DNA of 64,000 nt, taken from Pampus argenteus. Lineage: Eukaryota; Chordata; Actinopteri; Scombriformes; Stromateidae. Positions within the stretch are counted from its first letter, which is position 1. Each line of letters begins with the position of its first letter. Shown in pieces: positions 47,661 to 59,189 of the stretch. The notes beneath the pieces were generated by a model, which searched no databases, was not told where the DNA came from, and saw only the letters and a program-made list of their open reading frames with translations. A program made the position numbers and the translations under genes. Location: assembly GCA_036937835.1 (NCBI GenBank), contig CM072863.1, positions 231,001-295,000 of the forward strand, given 5' to 3'.

Positions 47661-48449
47661 ACAAACAACAAAGACTCTGCAGAGAAGTGAGGAATGGGAG
47701 CTGCTTATGGGAAGAAGGTTGGTCCCCTTTTATTTGTCTTTATTAGAGAAGAATTGTTGCTTCTCATTTGTCTACCATTATTTTTTATTTTATTTTTTGT
47801 ATATCAGTTTTGACCTCCAAAGTTTCATTTCCAGCTCTGTCTTGAGAAAAAGAAACCAGTCTGATAAATGAGTTTACAGCTTTGGTGAAGCGATCAGCTG
47901 ATGAATTCATTAGTCCATAATGTTGACAAAGCAAAAGATTCACTGCTTCCAGGTTCTCAAATATTAACTAGTTTTCCTAGTTTAAAGAAAACAAGAATAA
48001 CCATCAGATTAATGCTACACTTGAGCTACATGCTAACATCAGTATGCTAACATGTTGATGTTTACCATGTAGTACAGCTAAGACACAAAACTTTGAGGAA
48101 ACAGTTTTTCAACATATTTTATAGATTTCATAAAACATTTCCCTTTACTTTTGAAGAGGGTCTTTTAGAAGCAGTTTTTCATTGGAGATTCGCAGACCTT
48201 ATATCTAAAACTAGATTTCGTCATTAGCCCCTCACCCAGCCACAGTCTTGAAGCCTTGAAGTTTAACTCAAAAGGTTGATAAGATGTCAGATTTCCCCTG
48301 CTGACAGTCATGTCTCCTAACTCAGATTAAATTGTTTTCAATCAATTTCTTTATTGTTTTAAAGGATCTCGTATTGTTCCAACAAACTTTTCTCTGAGAT
48401 GTCTTTGTAGGTTATCACATCCTGTCTATTGTCAACTGTTCTTTTCCTT

Positions 48450-49420
48450 CTCTTAAAGCATGCAGTAGTTCAGTCTCTTCTTAAAAACAGCCTTGATCTG
48501 TCTAAACTCAGTAACATTAGACCCATAATTTTTAGAAATCTCTTTTCACCCAATTAATATCTTATTTAAACCATAATGCTGTTTTAAAGATTGTCGGGTT
48601 TTGGTCAGGTTTTAGGGAAGTGCACAGCAACAACGCTGACCTTCTCCTCACAGCAGATGCAGGAGAGTGCAGTCTTAATCTTTGTAGAGCTGAGTGTATC
48701 ATTCGACACCATAGATTGAACTGTGGGTATCTCAGATTTAGCAATGAGCTGGTTTAAATCCTATTTATCCAGTAGGACTTTCTCGTTCACAATAGGTCTT
48801 CATCATCTGTGGGGTTCCACAGGGCTCATGTCTTTGGTCCATTATCTTCTCCCTCTACATCATGGGGTACTCAATACGTCAATCGCGATCTACCAGTCGA
48901 TCGCAAAGGTAGTATTGCTAGATCGCATGACATTAAAAAAAAATAGACGTCAGCCACTATTTGCCGGACGTAGGCTCGCTGATCTGGGATCCAACATGAT
49001 GAAGTAGCAAGTGCCGCTTCATGACTGATGAACGTTTGGAAATGTGCTTGAGGCTGGCTGTCAGCAGCTACTGTCCAGACTATGCATCCCTGGCTGATTC
49101 ACTTCAGTGCAAGTCATCAGAGTGATAACAAAAAATGTACATAGTTAATTATTTTGTGTTGTGCAATATTGGCTGCAGTTATGCAAGGTACATCAACATA
49201 CATTGTAGAAATAAAGAATCCTAAATATATTTTTTAAAAAAATAAGTATATTTTTCATTTTTGTAGTGGGTAGGTAGATCATTTTGACTTTATAAGTAGC
49301 TCGCATACTGAAAAAGTGTGAGCACCCCTGGTCTACATGCTTACACTCGATGGCAGTTATATCTACCCCTGATGGCTTTAACACTGTCAGAAACTATCAA
49401 AGGGGCATTAAGTATGGTCT
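48450..49420 (+). mobile_element. LINE reverse-transcriptase remnant interrupted by a hAT element
   Basis: The plus strand encodes LKHAVVQSLLKNSLDLSKLS, then LLTADAGE-like and SVSFDTIDH (polymerase box A, about 48695-48717) and SSPSTS/FSLYM at about 48840-48860. The reading is cut at 48860 by the hAT insert and resumes at 49339 with QLYI-like codons. Many stops are present. Confidence 0.65.
48861..49330. mobile_element. Non-autonomous hAT element with 8-base target duplication
   Basis: 470 bases with terminal inverted repeats: left CATGGGGTACTCA, right reading CCAGGGGTGCTCA on the complement. It is flanked by CTCTACAT (48853-48860) and GTCTACAT (49331-49338), 7 of 8 bases identical, which is the duplication length of hAT transposases. 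The inside text GATCGCGATCTACCAGTCGA occurs in teleost hAT/ZBED-related elements. Confidence 0.75.
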
Positions 49421-49489
49421 AGTAGTATAGGCTTACTTGTTGTCCTTTTTGTGGAACACTCTTCCTATAGGCATACAATCTTTACTTAC

Positions 49490-50530
49490 TTAGAGATTGA
49501 ACTGGGAACCACTTGGAGATATGTATGAAAGTGGTCATAAAAGGCCCCCATTAGTGAGACTATCTAATGAGGTTTCTCAAAGACTACATGCTGTCAAATG
49601 CCTTTCTGAAGTCGATGAAATTGACAAACAAGGGAATATTCCACTCAGTGCGTTGCTCTATGATGCAGCCTGTTTGTTGAGTTTGTTGGTACTGTTAATT
49701 CTAACTCTACAGAAGACTTTGCTAGGGATGGAAAGAAGCATGATCCCACATCATTTCTGGAGGGTTCCTTTCATGGAGATCTTGATCTTGATTACTGAAT
49801 GGGATAGTCAGTGCCCTTGTAGATGTTAAGAGGTCAGCCTTATCTCACCATGATTAGAGTTAATATCTGCAGCTTTGCCAGTGTTCATGCCTTTGATAGA
49901 ACTAATTACCTCCTCTGCAGTTAGGCTACCAACATCAACAAGAGGGTGGGGCTTCAACCCAGCATGCAGCTTACTGGTGTTCTGCTGGTATTTTCTTGCC
50001 AGATATATCAACACTTCCTTGTTTTTGTCATTGTAGGCTTTTTGGATCTGGTTATGGAGTCTTAGTGATTTTGCACTCATCTTGACTTTTAGGTGCTTCC
50101 GCTCAGAGATCTTTTGCCATGTCCGAAGTGTTATCCAAATTTTCGTTCCCTCTGCTTAAAGCCTAAGACTTTGGTTGCTGACTCAACACAGCTGGTTTAA
50201 GTGAGTGTTTATGTCATCAGTCTAATTTAGTAGGAGAGGAATTTAACTTCGAAATATCCTGGTTTGTGTTTCTGGCTGGTCTTATTGCTCATACTAGGTG
50301 GTGATCACTGAAGATGTCAACACCATGTCGAACTTAAATATCTTGAAGGGATCTTCGCCGTTTGTCATTGTTGATCACATGGTCAACTTGTTGGATGTTT
50401 TTCCACAAGGCGACTGGACGTTGCCTCCAGTAAACCAGTTGTTGGTAGCAACTCCTTCTCATTCACTCCACATCCATGTGTGTCCATTACTCTTTGGTTT
50501 GTGTTATCGGCCCCAACTTTAGGCCCCCAA
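49490..50530 (-). mobile_element. LINE fragment with endonuclease end and RT start
   Basis: Minus strand, from high to low coordinates: GEDPFKIF..., DIFSDHHLV (end of the endonuclease, about 50285-50320), the open stretch LRLHNQIQKAYNDKNKEVLI...EVISSIKGMNTGKAAD (49826-50080), and NFIDFRKAFDS (polymerase box A, about 49590-49625). Stops and frameshifts break it. It is probably RTE- or CFDP2-like. Confidence 0.65.
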
Positions 50531-52020
50531 CAAAATATTATAAACTATACTAAGTCATTCTTCCAAAAGGCCTCCAACACACTTTTAAAACACATTTAAA
50601 ATCATTGTCAATGTTTAATATTTGATTATTATTCAAAATCCTGCATTTAAAATTTTACTTGTCTTATGTTATGTTACCTGTATTATAATTATTGTTATTA
50701 TATATAATAATAATAATGCATTACCTTATATGCAACATTTGAATGTTAATTTCAATGTTAATTTTAACTTAATTTAAACTACCTTATATACTGCTGGGTA
50801 TTTAAGATTGCATCATATTTTATCACTTCCTATATTTTGAATTAAAAATCTTTAGTATATTTCTCAGTATAAATGTAAAGTAGAATAAAATGAGAATATT
50901 CAAGTAGCCTACCTCATCTGAATAAATAACTGTCTGGTTCATGTCAGATAGCAGAGGGAAAACCTGGTAAATGACTGCAGGTATAGAAATCATCAACATC
51001 CTTAATACTACATTTACTGAGGTATGTTTGCAGTTATGAGATGTGTGTACTACTAATACTAGGGCTACTGCCATAAACAGTTGAAATGAGCTCCACCTTA
51101 AACAGACAATGAAGTACATGTAAGTACATTGTGCTAATAATACATCTGAATTTCTAAGTAAATTATTGAATACAGGATAATAATACTACTTTTAAGTAAG
51201 AGTTAGGCCGGTTTTAATAGTTTTGAGTACTTCTACCACCACCAAAGGGCCGAGAACCACCTCCGCCCCTGATGGATGTAATGAGAACATGCTGACTCTG
51301 ACACTTGTCTCCACGTTGACAAAATCATGTTTCCTTGTTTTGTTGTATTTTTCTTTCCTGAAGTAAAAATCCACAGATGTGATCAAAGCGTTGCCTGGTG
51401 TAATTCCTCCGTTAACCAGAGAGAGCTGAGCTTTGACAAATATTTGAGCTATGGGAAGTGATACACCCTTTGATGTTTGTGTGTATGTGTGTTGCCATGA
51501 TGACTAACAGCTGATGGCATGGTGCGTGTGTGTATGTGTGTGCGTGTGTGTATGTGTGTGTTCGTGAGGGGGTTAGTCTATTTTTAATGTAGTTGTGGTC
51601 AGCAGCAGGTGGAGATGAAGATCATTAACACAGTGTGATTACTCTTTCACCCGAAATATGCAGCCAAATACTTCACATTAATGCTGTTTTACAATCAGAA
51701 GAATAAGAAAGAACAACAAAAAACAGCCTGGTACTAACCTCACCACATGACCAACATCATTTATATCCTTAATAAATATAAATGAAGTAACATAAACAAC
51801 ATCCACAATGACAGTGACTCATACGAACACAAAAACAAGACAATACAAAACAAATCAATGAAAAAAAAACAAGCAACAAAAAAAGAAGAACAAGGGTTCC
51901 TCAGCATAATGCCATATAATACAGTAAACTACACTGTGTAATGAATAATCCAGATATATTATGGTGGTCCAAAAGCTGTAGACAGGACATCCATGTTTTA
52001 TATACACAAGTGTTTTTACA
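50530..52020. other. AT-rich stretch without recognised gene
   Basis: It holds AT-rich sequence and a transposon-end-like GAGTACTTCTACCACCACCA at 51224-51243. GT-rich patches with imperfect TGTGTGTATG repeats lie at 51478-51562. Nothing else is supported. Confidence 0.4.
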
Positions 52021-52049
52021 GTTAAATGAGTCTTAAAGTGTCAAAGGTC

Positions 52050-52821
52050 ATGACACACATTGACTCGTCCCCGACCCAAAGCCCAACTCCTGAAAAACAA
52101 CCCCACACCATAATTCCTCCTCCACCAAATTTCGCACTAAGCACAATGCAGTCTGAAATTTACCGTTGTCGTGGCAACCTTCAAACCCAGACTCGTTCGT
52201 CAGATTGCCAGATGAAAAGTGTGATTCATCACTTCAGAGAACGCGTCTCCACTGCTCTAGAGTTCAGTGGCGACGTGTTTTACACCACTGCATCCGACGC
52301 TTTGTATTGGACTTGGTGATGTATGTCTTAGATGCAGCTGCTCGCCATGGAAACCTGTTCCATGAAGCTCTCTGTACTGTACGTGGGCTAATTTGAAGGT
52401 CACATGACGTTTGGAGCTCTGTAGCAACTGACTGTGCAGAAAGTCAGCGACCTCTTTGCACTATGCACTTCAGCATTCGCTGACCCCTCTCTGTCAGTTT
52501 ACGTGGCCGACCACTTCATGGCTGAGTTGCTGTTGTTCCCAAACTCTTCCATTTTCTTATAATAAAGCCGACAGTTGACTTTGGAATATTTAAGCAAGGA
52601 AATTTCACGACTGTATTTGTTGCACAGGTGGAAACCTATGACAGTTCCACGCTGGAAATCACGGAGCTCTTGAGACCGGCCCATTCTTTCACAAATGTTT
52701 GTAGAAACAGTCTCCATGCCTAAGTGCTTGATTTTACACACCTGTGGCCGGGCCAAGTGATTAGGACACCTGATTCTGATCATTTGGATGGGTGGCCAAA
52801 TACTTGTGGCAATATAGTGTA
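52050..52821 (-). mobile_element. Tc1-like transposon, truncated transposase
   Basis: On the minus strand the terminal sequence CACTATATTGCCACAAGTAT (right end about 52820) is followed by a transposase N-terminal half (helix-turn-helix part with MGRSQELRDFQRGTVIGFHL, about 52499-52783). Frameshifted middle parts (RCRGNLQTQTR-like in the opposite reading, 52150-52320) come next. The element stops near 52050, so the catalytic DDE C-terminus and one terminal repeat are lost. Confidence 0.8.
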
Positions 52822-55390
52822 CATATGAGCAGGATTGGACTGGCCATCAGTCCTACTATTACTGACTGAGACGGCTTTCTATTGCAGTTTCAGTTGTAGC
52901 TTTAATTAACACCTAGTAACAAGACTTTTAAAAGTCCTTTTACATTACCAGAGTGCAGACAGGAGTGAGGAAGAACTGTACGATGTAATGGTGTTAAAAG
53001 AAAAACAAGGAGAAAGTGGACAATTCAAAGATTCAAAGAATACATTTAAGGAGGAAAGAGGAACACACAAAAGCAGCCCAGGCATCAGGTGATGGAGAGA
53101 CATGGACTGATAAAGAACCTCCACCTATACCGACATGAATTACTGTTCTGCTGAATGTTTTAAATTCACAATCAGTTATCCAACTATAAACTAAAGGGCA
53201 TCCTCTCCTATCCTACTTACAGATGGTTTAATACATGTACTAACATGACACAACAGCTCTATTAACATGATGTTTTCATAAACTGTTAAAAGGTTGTTGA
53301 CCTCAGTAACTGGTCATGGTGGTGATATGATGTTAACCAAGGACTGTTCAACATAAGCTCCAACACATCAACCATCTAAAGGCAGCTGGTGATTAGAGTA
53401 GAAACCCTCTTCAAAATGTAGACGTTACAGTCAGGCGGGATCCTGGAAAATATCCCATAGTGATGTTGTTTTCCAGGTATTGGTCAGACCCCATGTATTT
53501 TTCTTTGTATAGCAGAGCCAATTGGCCCACATAGTGAATACATTTTGATTATATATTTTATTTAGTCAGTGACCATTGTATAAGTGCCACATTACAACTC
53601 AAACAGATGTCTTTATATTTATTTTCTACTTCTTTACATTGAGCAATGTGAAAACCACAGAGGGATAAACAAAGAAATATAACACTTGTCTGTAGTTTCA
53701 CAATTCACACATAAAACCATATATAACAATAGAGTGCATTATAGTGAGCTTCTGAAATATGCTTCTATAAATCATTATGAAACATTAATGCACCATGTGT
53801 GGCTTCTTTCAAATAAAACCTATTAAATTTATGTTCACTGAAAAAATTCACTGCCTTTAAACTAGCCAACATATGCAGTCATATTTCATATTAACAACTC
53901 AAAATAGTAACTAAATAGTGAAATTCTCTTCTTTCTTTGCATGAAAATAAAATAACTTTTATATTAATGCATACAATCAGTGGTTCTACATGGGCGCCAG
54001 TTTAAGAGCCCTCGATCCCATGATCCTAGTTTAGCCCTTTAAAATAACAGTTATGAACAATACAAAAGCAACAAGCTAAATCACAAAATAAACTTGTTTC
54101 CTACTATTTATTTCATGCTTCAGCAATGCATAAAATAAAGCAGAAAACTCCCCAAAAGTCAGAAGGCTTTCAAAATAAATTGTGGAAACAAGGTGAACAG
54201 TAATAGATAACTTTAGATAGATAACTTTATTTATCCCTGAAGGGAAACTAAGTATGATCAATAAATGTGCAATCTGTGCGAAAAGCATCTCACCGTTGTC
54301 TGTAGTGATGATGCACAGGACAGTGTAAAGATTAACACACAAAAACACTATAAAAATACAGAAAAACTAACAGAACTACACGGAGCTACTGCAACAGGCT
54401 GCCACTAGGACGGCGCCATCTTGCCCTAATGCTACATCACCTGGCATTATAAGACATGTAAAAAATCCCTGCATAAATACATTTTCTACAAACAACAACA
54501 CACAGCAGCAGGGATATTTTAGGTTAAGTAATGCTTCGTATTAACATTGATATGAATGTTGGTCTGTCTGCTGCAGCCAGATCACACAAGGTTCAGTTTG
54601 ATTGGACAGAAAGACAGAACGTGTTGAAATAAATAAGGTTTGTATGTTTGTGTTCATGTGGATCATCAGTGGGTTAAAACCAGCTTGGACCACAGAGGCA
54701 GATTAAGGCAATCAGAGAAAATCCCTGGAGCTAAAAATACAACAAGAAGTTTTGAAAAAGAACCGTTCAGAAAAAGTCAGTAGTTAATACTCTCCTCCTT
54801 CCAAGGCTCAGTAGTTTACAAAAACAAACAAAAAGAAATAGTGCATTTGTTGGGGACTATTTTCAGCAGCGGATGAATCCATTTGCTCTAGTGAGTATGT
54901 CTGGCAGCAGGATGATGAAGGTGTGGCTCATCAACATTAATTTTATAGTTTTTGGACAACAAAGAAGAACAATTCACTGTTGTTTCAAAATAAAGAAGAA
55001 AAATATAGAAGAAGTGCAGATTTTAAGTTTAAAACACATCAGTGGTGTATGTTCAAGGACACATATCTGCACATGTCCAGGTGTATATTCTGGGGCTCTA
55101 CTGGAATATCTTTACAGATGAAAACTCATTGATCTTATACTGACCTTTTGTGCAGCCTGAAACAGGCCTTTTTAGCTTCTGTTGTGAACAACACATGAAA
55201 ACACCTTAGCAACAAACACAGTGTTCAGAGCAGGTTGAAGCCCTGACTATTGACTTACAGACAATGTTTTTACATACATTCAGCTCAAGTTTTGTAACTG
55301 TGAACAGAACAGAATATAAATAACAGAAAACTAAAAAGTGAATATGTGCTTTTTAAGTGAAGCCTGAACAGGTAAAAGGCTCTGATGAGC
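52822..55390. other. Long stretch without recognised gene
   Basis: AT-rich, non-coding by my reading. At 54214-54425 ATAACTTTATTTATCCCTGA and a later GGACGGCGCCATCTTGCC mark the tail of another L2-like element. The short frames in the stretch show no family resemblance. Confidence 0.4.
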
Positions 55391-55394
55391 TCAG

Positions 55395-55690
55395 GTGTCC
55401 ACACAGTCATTTAAAGTAGATGTGAAGCTTCTCTGAGGCTTCATCAGTGTGAGTTAGTCATATCAAGTGGATATCTGACACATTTACAGTCTGTTTAGCA
55501 TCAAATTCCCTCTTTGTGTTTCCCTGTTGAGCTGTGGTGGAAGTATAGGAACAAAAAGAGGGACTTTGGCTCTAAAAACACTGTAACGTTGAAACATATC
55601 TGCTGGATTTGAAGCTTCATATTAGCTTCACATAAACTTTAAATCCATGCTTGTGGGTTTAGTCTCCATCACTTCCATTGCACAAACACT
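55395..55690 (+). mobile_element. Dispersed non-autonomous element, copy 3
   Basis: Near-identical to about 26510-26790 in copy 1, including GAGGCTTCATCAGTGTGAGT and TATAGGAACAAAAAGAGGGA. The high similarity between copies 29 kb apart suggests fairly recent activity or gene conversion. Confidence 0.7.
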
Positions 55691-56282
55691 GATAATTATA
55701 ATTTACAGTGAAGAATTCTGGAATTTGACATGGAGGAGAAGATGTTTTAGGAGGTTTTATATGAGGAAATAAAGCAGATCAGACACAAATGATTGGTCAT
55801 ACATGTTTGGAGGTGACATGAGGCAAAACTTTTTGGTTTTGTCCAACAGTCCCAACAGACAGGTGTGATGTACTCATATGTCCAGCAGAGGTCAGACTGT
55901 CCTCAGGTCAGCTCAGCTCCTGCGCCTAATAAAGAAAAATCCTGCAATGATTCAACATGAGCAGAAGACATCAGCTGTGAATAGCAAACAAATGAGGATC
56001 AATACAGTGTTGTCCTAAAGCAGTGCTTCTGAACCATGAACATTTATTTGATTAGAATTATGTCATTAAATGTAAACACTTTATTAGATATCATATATTC
56101 ACATATGGAGATTTGGACCGAAGACTTCTGCACATTAATACGAAATGAAAAAGTAAAATCATTCCCAACACAAACTATTCCTTCAAACATGCTGAGGATT
56201 TGGGAAGTGAAGATGATGATGGGGAGATGAAGCCAAATTAGAATAAAAGGATCATTCAGGACCAGCCTTCATCCTGCAGCAA

Positions 56283-56296
56283 CCCCCCCCCCCCCA
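56283..56296 (+). repeat. Poly(C) run
   Basis: About 13-14 C in a row near 56283. Downstream, 56405-56560 is a GA-rich (GGAGGAAGA type) stretch whose frames are artefacts. Confidence 0.8.
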
Positions 56297-56689
56297 TCTA
56301 CCCCAATCCCTGATGTCGGGGGTCTGTGAGACACTGAGCGCCTTGTCACCATGTTGAAGCCTGATGAGTCTCCTAGCAACCGACACAAAGTCCATTCAGT
56401 TAGAGGGGACACGTCCAGTGAGCCTGGTCTGTGAGGAGGAAGAGGAGGGTGGTGGTGGTGGAGTAAGATAAAGAGGAGGGGGAGGGTGGAGGAAGAAAGA
56501 TGAAGAGGAGCATGGGGGTGGAGGAGGAAGAAGATGAGGAGGGTGGAGGAGGAAGTGAGAACATTTCTGTTATCGATGTTTTATTCAGAGCATTCATGTG
56601 TATATTCAGAGAGTTACAGATGAACTATGAGATTCTCAGGTCATCCATCCATTTGCCAGCAGCAGTAGCCCGTGGCAGGAAGGGAACCC

Positions 56690-57932
56690 AGACATCAATC
56701 CACTTTATTTGTATAGCACGCTTTTAACAAACACAGGGTTTCCAAAGTGCTGCACAGAACGATAAAGCACAATAAATAGGTAGCATAATAGAAACACCAT
56801 AAAACAGTAAAACCAAAATAAATAAATAAAATAAAATAAAATAAGCACTCTGCACAAGATGAAAAAAATATGGATATATACACAAAAAACATAAAATTAA
56901 AGAAACTAAATCTAAATAAGAATAAAATTAAACTAAAAAAAAGTTGGGCTTCACCACAGCCTTAATTTGGCTGTCAAATGCAAGGTCTGCGTCCACTTTT
57001 ACCCCCAGATTCTTCACAATTGGGGCCCGATAGTTAGCCAAAGGATCCAGATTAACAGGGGGGTCCCAGAGGTGCTACCAAAGACCATTACTTAATTTTT
57101 TTTATTTTTTATTAAAATTTAGAAAATTCAAAGCCATCCAGGCTTTAATGTCCTGTAAGCACTCTAGCATTGGGTTAACAGTATGAATTAGATTTTTTGA
57201 GAGGGATGTAGATCTGGCAGTCATCCGCATAGCAGTGAAAGGAGATACCGTGTTTCCTGAGAATGGAACCAAGTGGGAGCAGGTAAAGAGAAAATAAAAG
57301 GGGGCCAAGCACAGGGCCCTGTGAGACCCCACATGAGAGAGGAGCAGTGGAGCACACAGAATCATCCAGGCTAACACAGAAAGTCCTATGAGACAGGTAG
57401 GACCTGAACCAGTCCAGAGCTTTTGCCACTGATGCCCACCAGCAATCTGGGATTAATGGTGGACTGTGTCAAATGCTGCAGTTAAATCTGAAAGTACGAG
57501 GACAACACAGTGGCCAGAGTCAGTATTTAAAAAGATATGAAAAACTCTTAAAAGCACCAATTCTGTGCTATTCAATGTTTTAAAACCAGATTGGAAAATC
57601 AAGACCCCCCCATTTAAAAAGTCCATAAACTGGTAAAAACTATTTTCTAAGATAGGAAAATGACTTTTGTGATAGGCCTAAAATTTGCTAATACAGTAGG
57701 ATCAAGCCCAGGTTTTTTTTTAGTTTTTTTTTAACAAAGGTTAAAAGTTGGGGTGGGACTCTGGAGAACCTGAGGGCTTCAAATGATCCACGATCTCCTG
57801 CACAGAGGACAGGGTCACAGGGTCAAACATGTTCAACACAGCAGAGGGGACGAACACTGAATGGTCAGAAGCAGGAGGTGAAATAAGTGCTCTGGTAGAA
57901 GTGACTTTATCAATGAAGTAATGAAGAAAGGT

Positions 57933-57998
<66 letters not shown>

Positions 57999-58860
57999 AG
58001 GAGAGGCCTTCATTCCAGTCTGTGCTGCATTCAGGACAGAGTTGATCATTTAAACGCACAAGGCTTATGACAATACAAAAATCAGAAAAATATTTTGCCT
58101 CTTTCACAGTGTACTGGTAATGAAGCCAACAATCCCTCAGTATCTGAAAAGACACTTGCAGTTTGTCTTTTTTCCACTTCCTCTCAGCTCTTTGTCACTC
58201 CTGTCTGACTGTGCTGTTATTTTTATTCAGCCAAGGCTCTGATTTGGCTTTCTGCTGCCTGGTCTTTAATGGAGCCGCAGTGTCTATGGCAGATTGACAC
58301 GTGTCGAGAAACCATGAGTTGAGAGCCTGTACACAGACTCAGCAATAATGCAGTTATGGCTAAAAACTGCGGAGAAGTGAGCAGCAGCAGAAGGGTTAAT
58401 AACTGGAAGCAGCAGCGGGAGGTTCAACTGTGTGACAGCAAACAGGAGCTTCAAATAGTACATGTTCATGATCCAAGAAAAAAAGCTTCACACAGCTCCA
58501 GGTTAAGAACAGCCAAACCAGAAGATAAAACAAGATCACGTGTGTGACCACGTTCATGTGTAGGTCCAAGTACATACTGGATCAGATTAAAAGTCAATAA
58601 TATTTAAAAAGCCTCGCTAGCAGGTTTTCAGGGCAACACACATGAATATTACAATCTCCAACAATAAGGACCCGGTCATATTTGGGCATAATATCAGGTA
58701 AAAACAGTTAAAAAGTCTGTTATATTTGGGAGGCCAATAGACCACAGCAAACAGCACTGTGTGAGAAAGTCCCAGCTCAAACAGACTGAGTTCAAAGCTG
58801 GTGAAGGAGAATGATAGATAACTGTTTACATTTAAAAACACTCCTAAAACTAGTTAAGAA
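56690..58860 (-). mobile_element. LINE (L2/Rex-like) with most domains recognisable
   Basis: Minus strand, from high to low coordinates. Endonuclease: AVVYWPPKYN ... LLLEIVIFMCVALKTC (58617-58841). Linker: a YQYTVKEAKYFSDF-like stretch (about 58050-58150). Then FIDKVTSTRALISPPASDHS and VTLSSVQEIVDHLKPSGSPE (57760-57920). Polymerase: LDWFRSYLSHRTFCVSLDDS, CGVSQGPVLGPLLFSLYLLP and YADDCQIYIPLKK (57175-57429), where the YADD box is intact. The 3' tail reads CCACTTTATTTGTATAGCAC on the plus strand at 56699. Several frameshifts and a large TG array in the linker make it inactive. Confidence 0.85.
57941..57998. repeat. (CA)n microsatellite inside the LINE
   Basis: About 28 CA units on the plus strand, read as (TG)n in the LINE sense, between the linker codons LSWC and the codons for the FLHYFID segment. 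Confidence 0.9.
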
Positions 58861-58964
58861 GCAGCTGGACTCACCATCACTCAGCCTGACTGACTACAGG
58901 GCATCTCAGGTGTCGAGACTCCTTTAATAAAGTTCAAGGTGTTTATCAAACTTTGGTTGTGAAC

Positions 58965-58992
58965 ACAGGTGTGTGTGTGTGTGTGTGTGTGC
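58965..58992. repeat. (GT)n microsatellite
   Basis: About 12 GT units at 58967-58991, upstream of the exon-like stretch at 59104. Confidence 0.85.
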
Positions 58993-59103
58993 GTGGTTGC
59001 TGCAGTACAAACAAACCAATACAGACCAATTTAACATAAAATATAAGACATAAAACTAATATAACATTATAATTCTTCCACCTCCGTGTTCTTTCTTCTG
59101 CAG

Positions 59104-59179
59104 AAGGCGTACAGCATCGACCACGAGCCACCGCTCAATCAACAGTGTGTGAATAATGGAAAGCACCCAAACGGCAGAG
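59104..59179 (+). other. Orphan exon-like stretch
   Basis: A strong acceptor (GTTCTTTCTTCTGCAG) and donor (AGAG|GTGAGT) enclose 76 bases open in only one frame: KAYSIDHEPPLNQQCVNNGK and five further codons, ending in phase 1. I do not recognise the product. It could be an exon of a gene lying mostly right of the window, or chance. Confidence 0.3.
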
Positions 59180-59189
59180 GTGAGTTTGT

